A stretch of DNA of 64,000 bases from Zestomonas insulae (GCF_016901015.1 NZ_JAFEUP010000001.1:992001-1056000); one strand, 5' to 3'; counted from the first letter of the stretch, positions 47,871 to 55,972 are shown. The notes: generated by a model from the sequence alone, not told the origin. A program made the numbers and translations.

Positions 47871-48323
47871 ATGAAAGGAATTCGCAAGGACCGGCTCGTA
47901 GCAGTAGCAACGCCAGCAGCCATCATTGCCGCGACCTACCTCTCGGGTTGGTTCACCCTGCTCCTGCCTGCAGGGCTCTACTTTATCTACAAGAAATGCT
48001 CACTGGATCTTTCAAAGAACGTAGCACTTAAAATATTCGACCTAATTATTTCAATAGCCATCTTGATCGTGGTCATTGCAATCATTGTCGGCGCGCTGCG
48101 AATCGTCGCCAGAGATGGAGAGTTTACAATCCCATTTATCTCGAGCGACCTTCTTGTACCGGTAGTCTCGAGCATTCTAGCTGGATACTGCATGGCGAGC
48201 TTTTTTGTAACTGGTGTAAAAGCATTAAAAGGAAAGGAGCATAAGCCTGCACTTTCCCTTGGAATCTTTGAGGCGCTACGAGGAAAGCGCATAACATCCA
48301 GCAGCAGCGAACAAAAAATATAA
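47871..48323 (+). CDS. AT-rich membrane protein B, function unknown
   Basis: A 150-residue protein with helices at about 10-40 (VAVATPAAIIAATYLSGWFTLLLPAGLYFIY), 53-78 (ALKIFDLIISIAILIVVIAIIVGALRI) and 92-115, and a basic/Ser-rich cytoplasmic tail (KALKGKEHKPALSLG...SSSSEQKI). AAGGAAG lies seven bases before the ATG. Same low-GC composition and strand as the gene before it, so probably one transcript. Function not recognised. Confidence 0.65.
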   Translation: MKGIRKDRLVAVATPAAIIAATYLSGWFTLLLPAGLYFIYKKCSLDLSKNVALKIFDLIISIAILIVVIAIIVGALRIVARDGEFTIPFISSDLLVPVVSSILAGYCMASFFVTGVKALKGKEHKPALSLGIFEALRGKRITSSSSEQKI

Positions 48324-48352
48324 ATCAGAATAAAAACAACAGGCATCACAAC

Positions 48353-48931
48353 ATGCACAAGCAACTCCTTTCCGCCTCACTGCTCAGCGCAGCACTCTTG
48401 CTAAGCGGATGCGCGGGCTTCAAGGCCAACAACCTTCCCGAAATCGGTTACGACAAACTGCAACCGCCGTCGGACGCGCGAACCAAGATCTTCAGTCAGT
48501 GGAAGTTGGAATCTGGTTACCCCGCGAATGAAGCCATCAACGCTTCGTACAAACGGCAGTTCGACGATGTGGTTGCCAAGTCCGATTGCTGCACGCTGGT
48601 CGGCAGTGCGGCTGAGGCCGATGTCGTGGTCGACGGCAAGGCCTATGCCGAGGCCAATCCGGCGGCCGGCCTCGCCGCTACGCTGTCCGGCTTTACCATG
48701 ACGGTTTTGCCCTGCTGGGCAACCCTGAATGTGCACATTTCTGCCGACGTGAACCGCGGCGACCTGTCGCGTGCTTACGACCTACGCGACTCGGCGACGA
48801 TGGTGATCTGGCTGCCGATGATCGTGGCCATGCCGTTTACCGACAACCCGTTCAAAGCCGAAAAAGAGATCAACGAGAACGCCTACAAGAACCTGGTGTT
48901 CCGCATGAAAACCGACGGACTAATCAAGTAA
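48353..48931 (+). CDS. Outer-membrane-type lipoprotein, function unknown
   Basis: A 192-residue protein with a lipoprotein signal (MHKQLLSASLLSAALLLSGC, Cys20) and Ala after Cys, which favours outer-membrane sorting. The mature part has a paired Cys-Cys (KSDCCTLVG) and a later hydrophobic stretch (NPAAGLAATLSGFTMTVLPCWATLNVHISADV). Composition returns to normal GC within this gene, so it may mark the edge of the AT-rich block. No family name assigned. Confidence 0.72.
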   Translation: MHKQLLSASLLSAALLLSGCAGFKANNLPEIGYDKLQPPSDARTKIFSQWKLESGYPANEAINASYKRQFDDVVAKSDCCTLVGSAAEADVVVDGKAYAEANPAAGLAATLSGFTMTVLPCWATLNVHISADVNRGDLSRAYDLRDSATMVIWLPMIVAMPFTDNPFKAEKEINENAYKNLVFRMKTDGLIK

Positions 48932-48944
48932 AACCGTCTGCTTG

Positions 48945-48967
48945 GCCACGGTGTCCTTCACCGTGGC
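48945..48967 (+). terminator. Hairpin after the lipoprotein gene
   Basis: A perfect 9-bp stem (gccacggtg/caccgtggc, loop tcctt) follows the stop by 13 bases. There is no T-run, so it is a weak terminator candidate. Confidence 0.5.
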
Positions 48968-49207
48968 TGTACCCTCGCGGCGCCCACAGGACATGCGCGG
49001 CGCCGTGCCAAATACTCAACCCTCCTGCGGCGTCGGCTGCTTGGCAGCGACGCGATAAGCCGCCCCTTCTCAGGCAGCGCAAGCCGGTACGTCGTATTCA
49101 CGCCACTGATGCAGTTGAGAGCCGACCGTTGGCTGTCTATTAAGAGTCAGATCGCGGCCCCCAGGATGCCGTGACTCCGGATACCCGCCTTGGCCGAGGG
49201 ATTGCGC

Positions 49208-49603
49208 GTGAACCCCACAGAACTTGAACGTCGTGCTCGCACCTTCTTCGATGATTTCGTCGAGGCCTTCCGTTCCTTCGACGGCGACATCATTGCCGCA
49301 CGCTACCTGACCCCATACCTGGCCTTTCACCGCTACGGGGCTGTGCAGGTCTTCACGTCGCGCGCAGAAGTGGCGGCGTACTTTCAACGCATCGTCGACG
49401 AGTACCACGCACAGGGGTGTCGGCTGTGCCGCTACCACGACCTGGCGGTGGTAGCCCTTGGCAAGGACTGCGCCCTCGCCACGGTGACCTGGGAGCTTCT
49501 CGCCGCGGACCACTCCGTCCTCAGTGCGTGGCGGGAATCGTACAACCTGTGCTGGGCCGAAGGCCGCTTCCTGGTGTTCACCTCCACCGACCATCCCGCC
49601 TGA
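49208..49603 (+). CDS. NTF2/SnoaL-like protein
   Basis: A 131-residue protein with the cone-shaped NTF2-like fold pattern: an N-terminal helix (ELERRARTFFDDFVEAFRSFDGDIIAARYL), then VFTSRAEVAAYFQRIVDEYHAQG and strands ATVTWELLAADHSVLSAWRESYNLCW...RFLVFTS. Such domains bind small ligands or catalyse simple reactions. The start is a GTG at 49208 with GAGGGA upstream; a TTG further up is less likely. A related fold occurs at the C-terminus of ECF41 sigma factors, but no such sigma gene is adjacent. Confidence 0.65.
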   Translation: MNPTELERRARTFFDDFVEAFRSFDGDIIAARYLTPYLAFHRYGAVQVFTSRAEVAAYFQRIVDEYHAQGCRLCRYHDLAVVALGKDCALATVTWELLAADHSVLSAWRESYNLCWAEGRFLVFTSTDHPA

Positions 49604-49731
49604 CCGCACCGCAGCCGCTACTACACTCCTGCCGGCAGCACCGCCGCACCCTTGTCGAATTGCCGCCCCGCCGTTCGACCATAGGACAGAGCGGCGCAGC
49701 AGCGACGCAACCACGGCACAGGAGAACACCG

Positions 49732-50169
49732 ATGCGGTTCATGATCATCATCAAGGCCACCCAGGACAGTGAAGCGGGCAAGATGCCGGACGAGCAGTTG
49801 CTGGCGGCGATGGGCAAGTTCAACGAGGAGCTGGTCCAGGCCGGCGTGATGCTCGCCGGCGACGGCCTGCACCCGAGTTCGCGGGGCGCGCGGGTGCGTT
49901 TTTCCGGCGGCAAGCACAGCGTCACCGACGGGCCGTTCGCCGAGACCAAGGAGCTGATCGCCGGCTTCTGGATCTGGCAGCTGAATTCGCTGCAGGAGGC
50001 CATCGACTGGGTCAAGCGCTGCCCCGACCCGATGCCCGGCAGCGAGGCGGAGATCGAGATTCGGCCGATCTTCGAGGCGGAGGATTTCGGCGCCGAGTTC
50101 ACCCCGGAGCTGCGCGCCCGCGAAGAGCAGCTGCGTGCGCAGATCGACGAACAGGCGCACAAAGGCTGA
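49732..50169 (+). CDS. DGPF/YCII-domain protein
   Basis: A 145-residue protein of the YCII-related DGPF group: MRFMIIIKATQDSEAG, GVMLAGDGLHPSSRGARVRF, and the signature SVTDGPFAETKELIAGFWIWQ. In many bacteria these genes lie beside ECF42-type sigma factors, which control them; here none is adjacent. AGGAGAACACCG precedes the ATG. The biochemical function of the family is not settled. Confidence 0.85.
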   Translation: MRFMIIIKATQDSEAGKMPDEQLLAAMGKFNEELVQAGVMLAGDGLHPSSRGARVRFSGGKHSVTDGPFAETKELIAGFWIWQLNSLQEAIDWVKRCPDPMPGSEAEIEIRPIFEAEDFGAEFTPELRAREEQLRAQIDEQAHKG

Positions 50170-50263
50170 GCGCTTCTCCGGCAACTACACTTGCGTGCCT
50201 CGATTGGCGCCGCCGGCGCCAGTCCGCACACGGACGTGTCGTCCTTCGTCGAGGAGATAGGTC

Positions 50264-50698
50264 ATGAGCAACGCAAGTACTTACCAAGGCAGCTGCTTCT
50301 GCGGCGCGGTGCAGTTCACCGTGACCGGCGAACCGGTGGCGATGGGTTACTGCCACTGCGAATCCTGCCGGCACTGGTCGGCAGGGCCGGTCAATGCATT
50401 CACCCTGTGGCAACCCGACGCCGTGCAGGTCACCCAGGGCGCGGACAACATCGGCACCTACCACAAGACCGAGAACAGCTACCGCAAGTGGTGCAAGACC
50501 TGCGGTGGGCATCTGTTCAGCGAGCATCCGGGATTGGGTTTCACCGACGTGTATGCCGCGGTGATTCCGGCCCTGAACTACCAGCCGGCGGTGCACGTGA
50601 ACTACCGCGAGACCGTGCTGCGCATCAAGGATGGTCTGCCGAAGATGCAGGACTTCCCGGCGGAAATGGGCGGCTCGGGCGTCATCCTGCCCGAGTAG
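50264..50698 (+). CDS. GFA-family zinc protein
   Basis: A 144-residue protein of the glutathione-dependent formaldehyde-activating (GFA/CENP-V) family. Zinc-binding Cys clusters are all present: GSCFCGAVQF, GYCHCESCRHWS and WCKTCGGHLFSEH. Family members bind glutathione adducts, but a true formaldehyde role is uncertain for most. It precedes a glutathione S-transferase gene by 92 bases, so a shared detoxification role is plausible. Confidence 0.88.
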   Translation: MSNASTYQGSCFCGAVQFTVTGEPVAMGYCHCESCRHWSAGPVNAFTLWQPDAVQVTQGADNIGTYHKTENSYRKWCKTCGGHLFSEHPGLGFTDVYAAVIPALNYQPAVHVNYRETVLRIKDGLPKMQDFPAEMGGSGVILPE

Positions 50699-50790
50699 CC
50701 GCGAACGCGACGGGGTGGCCGGGTACGCCGATGTCGATTTCGCCGAGCACCGTCCGACCATTCGACACGCCACCCCGGAGATGCAGCGCC

Positions 50791-51444
50791 ATGAAACTCT
50801 ATGCCCACCCGTTCTCGTCCTACTGCCAGAAGGTCCTGATCGCACTGTACGAGAACGCCACGCCCTTCGAATGGCGCCAGCTCGGCCCCGACAACCCGGC
50901 TGCCGTGGCCGAGCACGCCGAGCTGTGGCCGCTCAAGCGCATGCCGCTGCTGGTCGATGACGGCCGCCCGGTGCTCGAATCGAGCATCATCATCGAGTAC
51001 CTCGACCTGCGGCATCCCGGCCCCGTGCGGCTGATTCCCGAGGACCGCAACGCGGCGCTGGAGGTGCGCCTGCTCGATCGCTTCTTCGACAACTACGTGA
51101 TGACGCCGATGATGAAGTACGTCTTCGACGTGCTGCGCGAGCCGCAGCAGCGCGACCCCTACGGCGTGAGCGAGGCCGGCGAGCTGCTCGTCAGCGCCTA
51201 TGCCTGGCTCGACGACTACCTGAACGGCCGCCAGTGGGCCGTCGGCGAAAGCTTCAGCCTGGCCGACTGCGCCGCTGCGCCGGCGCTGTTCTATGCCGAC
51301 TGGGTGCACCCGATCGACGCCGGCTTCAGCCAGCTGCGCGCCTACCGCCAGCGCCTGCTGGGCCGCCCCTCGTTCGCCCGGGTGGTGGAGGAAGCACGCC
51401 CCTATCGAGACTTGTTCCCGATCGGCGCGCCGGATCAGGATTGA
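50791..51444 (+). CDS. Glutathione S-transferase
   Basis: A 217-residue cytosolic GST. The thioredoxin-like N-terminal domain has MKLYAHPFSSYCQKVLIALYE (active-site Ser/Cys region), the cis-Pro motif KRMPLLVDDG and VLESSIIIEYLD, which binds glutathione. The all-helical C-terminal domain (about 90-217) holds the N-cap motif SLADCAAAPALFYA. GGAG precedes the ATG. Substrate unknown. Confidence 0.9.
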   Translation: MKLYAHPFSSYCQKVLIALYENATPFEWRQLGPDNPAAVAEHAELWPLKRMPLLVDDGRPVLESSIIIEYLDLRHPGPVRLIPEDRNAALEVRLLDRFFDNYVMTPMMKYVFDVLREPQQRDPYGVSEAGELLVSAYAWLDDYLNGRQWAVGESFSLADCAAAPALFYADWVHPIDAGFSQLRAYRQRLLGRPSFARVVEEARPYRDLFPIGAPDQD

Positions 51445-51467
51445 GCGCGAGACAACAGAGAGCGCCC

Positions 51468-52469
51468 ATGCACGACTACTGCATCGAGCTCGCCCGCAGC
51501 GACGACCTGGCGGCGCTGCCGGCCATCGAGCGGGCCGCCGCCGGCTTGCTGCCCGAGGCCCTGCTGCCCAGTGCGTTGCGTCAGCACACCTTGGCAGCCG
51601 AACACCTGCACGCCGGGCAGCGCGAGGCGCGGCTGTGGGTAGCCCGCGAGGCCGCGGGTGCGCCGGTCGGCTTCGCCCTAGGCGAAGAAGTCGATGGCCA
51701 GGTGCTGCTCGCCGAGCTCGACGTGCATCCGGCGCACACCCGCCGCGGCCTCGGCGCCGCGTTGCTCAACCAGGTGATCGCCTGGGCCGCGGCGCGCGAC
51801 CAGCCGGCGCTGTACCTGACCACCTTCAGCGCCTTCGCGCCCAGTGCCGCGCTGTACCGCCGGGCCGGCTTCGTCGCCCTGGGTCGCGCAGAAACCCCGC
51901 CGTTCCTGCTGGCCATCCTCGCCGAGGAGCAAGCCGCCGGGTTGAATGAGCGCCACGCGCTGCGCCGCCCGCTGACGCCCGCCATTGTGGAGACCGCCAT
52001 GAATGTCCGTCTGATCGACCGTCGCCCCACCGAACTCGCCTACCTGCGCCACCTCGGCGCCTACGGCGAACCAATCTCGCGCTTCTGGCAGGAGCAGGTG
52101 TTCGCCTGGATGGCCACCAACAACCTGCTCGGCCGCGCCCGCTATGGCATCAGTCACGACGACCCGGCCATCACCGCGGCCGCGCAGTGCCGCTACGACG
52201 CCTGCGTCGAGGTGGCCGCCGACGAAGTGCTGACCGGCGACGCCCTGCGCACCACCCTGCCCGGCGGGCGCTACGCGGTGCTGGCGTTCAGCGGCGAGGC
52301 GCGGCAGATCGGCGCGGCCTGGGACGCCCTGCTGCTGGACTGGCTGCCGTCGAGCGGACTGCAACTCGACGCCCGGCCCTGCTTCGAGCACTATCCGACA
52401 GACGCGGCCTGTGATCCGCAACGCGGCCTGTTCGCCTGCGAGATCTGCATCCCCGTCGTCCCGCTGTAA
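51468..52469 (+). CDS. GNAT acetyltransferase fused to a GyrI-like effector-binding domain
   Basis: A 333-residue two-domain protein. Residues about 1-165 are a GNAT N-acetyltransferase with the acetyl-CoA loop ELDVHPAHTRRGLGAALLNQV and YRRAGFVALGR. Residues about 178-333 match the GyrI-like/AraC effector-binding fold (MNVRLIDRRPTELAYLRHLGAYGEPISRFWQEQ, DACVEVAADEVL, CFEHYPTD...EICIPV). An in-frame internal ATG at 51999, six bases after GGAG (51989-51992), could make the second domain alone. The two parts are usually separate proteins, so this looks like a fusion. Confidence 0.8.
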   Translation: MHDYCIELARSDDLAALPAIERAAAGLLPEALLPSALRQHTLAAEHLHAGQREARLWVAREAAGAPVGFALGEEVDGQVLLAELDVHPAHTRRGLGAALLNQVIAWAAARDQPALYLTTFSAFAPSAALYRRAGFVALGRAETPPFLLAILAEEQAAGLNERHALRRPLTPAIVETAMNVRLIDRRPTELAYLRHLGAYGEPISRFWQEQVFAWMATNNLLGRARYGISHDDPAITAAAQCRYDACVEVAADEVLTGDALRTTLPGGRYAVLAFSGEARQIGAAWDALLLDWLPSSGLQLDARPCFEHYPTDAACDPQRGLFACEICIPVVPL

Positions 52470-52543
52470 GGCGACGGTCCAGGCGCGCGAACCCGGCGGC
52501 AGCGTAGAGGCCGCCGGTCTGAGCCCGTCGCGAGGAGATCGCC

Positions 52544-53326
52544 ATGACCCACGCCCTCAAGCTCTGGCCGCTGCTCACGGGCCTGCACCGCTACGAAAAA
52601 ACCGTCTCCACGCGCGACCGCGGCCATGGCCAGTTCATCGAAGCACCGATCCTCGCCTACCTGATCGAGACGCCGAACGGGCGCATCCTCTATGACGTCG
52701 GCTGCGACTATCGCAAGGTCGCCGATCCGCAGCTGAACAAGCAGTTCTTCGCACCGATGCAGCCGCTGTTCGATCCACCGCGGATGACCGAGGAGCAGCG
52801 CGTCACCCGCTACCTGGAACGCCTCGGCCTGACGCCCAAGGACATCGACCTGGTGTTCGTCGGCCACCTGCACTTCGACCATGTCGGAGGCATCTGCGAC
52901 CTGCCCGGCTGCGAGGTGCACATCCAGGCCGACGAGCTGGCCGCCGCACGCACTGGCCTGGACGACGGGGTGTTTCCCGACGAGCTCGCCGGCGCCGAGC
53001 ATTGGCGCGTGCACAGCGGCGAGTACACGGTGAGCAGCGGCGTGCACGCCATCGCCACGCCCGGGCATACCGCCGGGCACATGTCGCTGCTGATCGAGCT
53101 GCCCAAGGGCCCGCCGGTGATCCTCTGCGGCGACGCCGCCGACCTCAGCGAGAACCTCAGCGACGAGGTCGCGCCCGGCTACTGCTGGGAGGACAACGAG
53201 GCGCTGGCCCTGGCGAGCATCCGCAAACTGAATAAACTGGCCCACGACGAAGGCGCCGAGTTGTGGCCGAACCACGACCTGGAGTTCTTCCATCGCCAGG
53301 CGCCATTCCCCGCCTGGCGGGACTGA
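52544..53326 (+). CDS. Metallo-beta-lactamase-fold hydrolase, N-acyl-homoserine-lactonase-like
   Basis: A 260-residue MBL-fold enzyme with the dinuclear zinc ligands FVGHLHFDHVGG (HxHxDH), ATPGHTAGHMSLL (His), ILCGDAADLSENL (bridging Asp) and NHDLEFF (last His). The set and spacing match AHL lactonases of the AiiA/AttM kind, which open the lactone of quorum-sensing signals. Other lactones are possible substrates. The gene is in line with the GST and GNAT genes, with a 74-base gap. Confidence 0.8.
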   Translation: MTHALKLWPLLTGLHRYEKTVSTRDRGHGQFIEAPILAYLIETPNGRILYDVGCDYRKVADPQLNKQFFAPMQPLFDPPRMTEEQRVTRYLERLGLTPKDIDLVFVGHLHFDHVGGICDLPGCEVHIQADELAAARTGLDDGVFPDELAGAEHWRVHSGEYTVSSGVHAIATPGHTAGHMSLLIELPKGPPVILCGDAADLSENLSDEVAPGYCWEDNEALALASIRKLNKLAHDEGAELWPNHDLEFFHRQAPFPAWRD

Positions 53327-53336
53327 CAGGGCGGAC

Positions 53337-53365
53337 TGTCGGGTAATTGTCGGGCGCCTGTCGTG
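53337..53365 (+). promoter_or_regulatory. Three direct repeats TGTCGGG spaced 11 bp
   Basis: TGTCGGG at 53337, TGTCGGG at 53348 and TGTCGTG at 53359 lie exactly one helical turn apart, 57 bases before the HTH-protein gene. This is the form of a cooperative operator, perhaps for autoregulation by that protein. Confidence 0.5.
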
Positions 53366-53421
53366 GTCACACGGGCAGGCGATAGGAACAATCGGGGCTC
53401 AGCCGTACAGCAGGTAACGTC

Positions 53422-53898
53422 ATGCGCATTCGCGAATTGAGATTGGCCCGTGGCTGGTCGCAGGAACAGCTGGCCGAACTGACCGGCCTCAGCGTCCGCA
53501 CCATCCAGCGTCTGGAAGGCGGCCAGTCGGCCGGCCTGGAAACCCTCAATGCGTTGGCTGCCGTGTTTGCCGTGCCGCTGGTCGAGCTGTCCGCCCCGCC
53601 ACCCGTTCCGGAGACCGCCATGCAACCCCACGACACCCCGCCACTCGCCCCGCCGCTGTCGCTCAGCCCGGCCCTGCGCTATCGCCTGATCCGCTATGCG
53701 ACGGTGATTGGCGGCCTGCTACTGATCAACCTGCTCACCTCGCCACAGCACCTGTGGTTCCTCTATCCGGCGCTGATCTGGGGGCTGATCCTCGGCCTGC
53801 GCGTGCTCCGCGAATCCGGGCGCTTTCCGCTGCTCGGCGAGGCCTGGAGCGAGCGCGCGGCGCGCAAGCGCGCCCGGCGTGACGCCCGCTCGTCGTGA
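53422..53898 (+). CDS. XRE-type HTH protein with two membrane helices
   Basis: A 158-residue protein. Residues 1-55 are a Cro/CI-type helix-turn-helix (MRIRELRLARGWSQEQLAELTGLSVRTIQRLEGGQSAGLETL). A Pro-rich linker follows (PPPVPETAMQPHDTPPLAPP), then two membrane helices at about 88-107 and 110-128 (YATVIGGLLLINLLTS, LWFLYPALIWGLILGLRVL) and a basic tail. It resembles 2TM-domain regulators that sit in the membrane and bind DNA. The three-repeat element upstream is a likely target. Confidence 0.78.
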   Translation: MRIRELRLARGWSQEQLAELTGLSVRTIQRLEGGQSAGLETLNALAAVFAVPLVELSAPPPVPETAMQPHDTPPLAPPLSLSPALRYRLIRYATVIGGLLLINLLTSPQHLWFLYPALIWGLILGLRVLRESGRFPLLGEAWSERAARKRARRDARSS

Positions 53899-53979
53899 GC
53901 CAAGGCTTGTCGCCACGCGGCTAGCCGACTAGCGTCTGCAGACCCGGGCCGCCTTGGCCCGGTCTGCCGGATATCCGCC

Positions 53980-54357
53980 ATGCTCCAGACCATCGCCGTT
54001 CGCCACTACGCCCTCGCCGGGATGATCGCCGTGCTGCTGCTCAACCTGTTGTTGCGCGGCTTCGTCAAAGTCGGCGGGGTGCTCGCCAGCCTGTGCGTGG
54101 CAGTCCTGGTCGCCGCGGGAGTGGCGCTGTGCTTTGCCTGGCGCGTGCGCCGGGCGCCGAGCCTCGGCGAACGCTGGCGACTCACCGGGCTGTACGCCGC
54201 CGGGCTCGGCGTGCTCTACCTGCTGCTATTGCTGATGATGACCCTGCAGGACCAGCCCAGCCCGATGGGCACCGTGCTGTTCTTCCTGCATTACCTGCTG
54301 TATCCGCTGAGCCTGTGGCTGTGCCTGTCGCCCCGGGTGTTCGCGCGTTTCCGCTAG
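53980..54357 (+). CDS. Small integral membrane protein, function unknown
   Basis: A 125-residue protein with four predicted helices (AGMIAVLLLNLLLRGF, GVLASLCVAVLVAAGVALCFAW, LTGLYAAGLGVLYLLLLLMMTL, GTVLFFLHYLLYPLSLWLCL). It follows the membrane HTH gene by about 80 bases and could be its partner. No family recognised; the start has a weak ribosome-binding site. Confidence 0.65.
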   Translation: MLQTIAVRHYALAGMIAVLLLNLLLRGFVKVGGVLASLCVAVLVAAGVALCFAWRVRRAPSLGERWRLTGLYAAGLGVLYLLLLLMMTLQDQPSPMGTVLFFLHYLLYPLSLWLCLSPRVFARFR

Positions 54358-54459
54358 CTCGCCCCCGCATTTTCCGCACCGCACCAGCACGCCACCCAAC
54401 CGGCGCGGCGTCCGGCGCATGGCCAAATATTGCTCAATCCGATGCGAAGCCCATACAAT

Positions 54460-54483
54460 TAAGAACAGTTAGCATTTGATAAA
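54460..54483 (+). promoter_or_regulatory. Weak Fur-like site before the third ECF sigma gene
   Basis: The AT-rich stretch AAGAACAGTTAGCATTTGAT followed by AAAC lies about 30 bases before the sigma start. The reverse strand has ATCAAATGCTAAC, a partial Fur-box half. Included because the two other cassettes have such sites; the match is poor. Confidence 0.3.
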
Positions 54484-54507
54484 CGACTCTTCCTGGAGCC
54501 CGCGTTC

Positions 54508-55017
54508 GTGTCGATCGCCCAGACCGCACCGGACATCGCCCTGCAGCGCCTCTACCTCGACAACCACAGCTGGTTGAGCGGCTGGTTGCGGCGCCGCCTC
54601 GGCTGCCCGGAAAGCGCCGCCGACCTGACCCAGGACACCTTCGTCAAAGTCCTGGTGGCCCGCGAGCTGCCGGCGATCCGCGAGCCGCGCGCGTTCCTCA
54701 CTACCATCGCCAAGCGCGTGCTGGCCAACCACTACCGCCGCCAGGACATCGAACGCGCCTACCTGGAAGCGCTGGCCAGCCTGCCGGTCGCCGAGGTGCC
54801 CTGCGAGGAAAGCCGGGCGATCATCCTGGAAACCCTGCTCGAGCTGGATCGCCTGCTCGACGGTCTGCCGCGCCTGGCCCGCCAGGTGTTCCTGCTGGTG
54901 CAGCTGGACGGCCTGACCTACGCCGAGGTCGCCGCGCAGCTGGACATCTCGCTGTCCAGCGTCAAGCGCTACCTGGCCAAGGCCGCGCAGCAGTGCTACT
55001 TCGCCGAGGTCGACTGA
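54508..55017 (+). CDS. ECF sigma factor, iron-starvation (FecI) type, unit 3
   Basis: A 169-residue sigma subunit: region 2 LYLDNHSWLSGWLRRRLGCPESAADLTQDTFVKVLVA and TTIAKRVLANHYRRQDIERAYLE; region 4 LVQLDGLTYAEVAAQLDISLSSVKRYLAKA. The start is a GTG at 54508 with GGAG upstream. The stop is one base before the ATG of the following FecR gene. Expected to drive the receptor gene at 56085. Confidence 0.9.
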   Translation: MSIAQTAPDIALQRLYLDNHSWLSGWLRRRLGCPESAADLTQDTFVKVLVARELPAIREPRAFLTTIAKRVLANHYRRQDIERAYLEALASLPVAEVPCEESRAIILETLLELDRLLDGLPRLARQVFLLVQLDGLTYAEVAAQLDISLSSVKRYLAKAAQQCYFAEVD

Positions 55018-55018
55018 G

Positions 55019-55972
55019 ATGCATGCGCCGATCAGTGCCGCGGTCGCCGAGCAGGCGGTGCGCTGGCTGCTCGAACTGCAGGACGGCCAGCCCAGCGACC
55101 AGCAGCGCCAGGCCTGGGCCGCCTGGCGCGCCGCCGCGCCGGAGCATGAGCAGGCCTGGCAGCGCATCGAATCGGTCAACCAGCGCCTGCGTGGGGTACC
55201 CAGCGGCCTGGCGCGGCGGACCCTCGACGCGCCGGCCTCGCGCCAGCGCCGCGATGCGCTGAAGACCCTGGCGGTGCTGCTCGGCGCCGGCGCCACCAGC
55301 TGGGGGCTGCTCGAAGAGAAGCCCTGGCAACCCTGGCTGGCCGATCAGCACACCGCGGTTGGCGAACGCCGCGACCTGACCCTCGCCGATGGCACGCGCC
55401 TGGTGCTGAACACCGACAGCGCGGTGAACATCCGCTTCGACCACGCCCAGCGCTTGATCGACCTGCAGCGTGGCGAGATCTTCCTGCACGGCGCCGCCGA
55501 CCCGCGGCCGCTGCGCGTCAGTACGCCGCACGGCCTGATCGACCCGGCCGGCACGCAGCTCAGCGTGCGCCTGGCCGACGCCAGCAGCCGGGTCAGCCTG
55601 TTCGAGGGCCAGGCGCTGGTGCAGCCGCGCGCCCACGCCGGTGCGCCACTGCGCCTGCTGGCCGGCCAGCAGCTCAGCTTCGACAGCCGCCAGCTCGGCG
55701 CGCTGCAGACGGTGGACGAGAACAGCCGCGCCTGGAGCCGCGGCATGCTGATCGCCAGCCAGATGCGCCTGGCCGACTTCCTCGCCGAACTGAGCCGCTA
55801 CCGCCACGGCCGCCTCAGCTGCGACCCGGCGATCGCCGACCTGCGCCTGTCCGGCAGCTACCCGCTGGATGACAGCGAACGCATCCTCGCCCTGCTGCCG
55901 CGCGCGCTGCCCATCGAAGTGCGCCACTTCACCCGCTACTGGGTCAGCGTGCATCCACGCGCGCGGGCCTGA
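55019..55972 (+). CDS. FecR-family regulator, unit 3
   Basis: A 317-residue membrane regulator: a cytoplasmic domain (AVAEQAVRWLLELQDGQPSDQQRQAWAAWRAAAPEHEQAW), one membrane segment near 82-98 (LKTLAVLLGAGATSWGLL) preceded by RQRRDALK, and a periplasmic FecR domain (LTLADGTRLVLNTDSAVNIRF, FEGQALVQPRA) with a C-terminal STN-like part (DLRLSGSYPLDDSERILALLPRALP). It starts immediately after the sigma gene. Confidence 0.9.
   Translation: MHAPISAAVAEQAVRWLLELQDGQPSDQQRQAWAAWRAAAPEHEQAWQRIESVNQRLRGVPSGLARRTLDAPASRQRRDALKTLAVLLGAGATSWGLLEEKPWQPWLADQHTAVGERRDLTLADGTRLVLNTDSAVNIRFDHAQRLIDLQRGEIFLHGAADPRPLRVSTPHGLIDPAGTQLSVRLADASSRVSLFEGQALVQPRAHAGAPLRLLAGQQLSFDSRQLGALQTVDENSRAWSRGMLIASQMRLADFLAELSRYRHGRLSCDPAIADLRLSGSYPLDDSERILALLPRALPIEVRHFTRYWVSVHPRARA

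Noticed and set aside
48945..48967. Hairpin after the lipoprotein gene as a tRNA or sRNA
   Set aside because: Only one simple stem, no cloverleaf and no promoter; kept only as a weak terminator.
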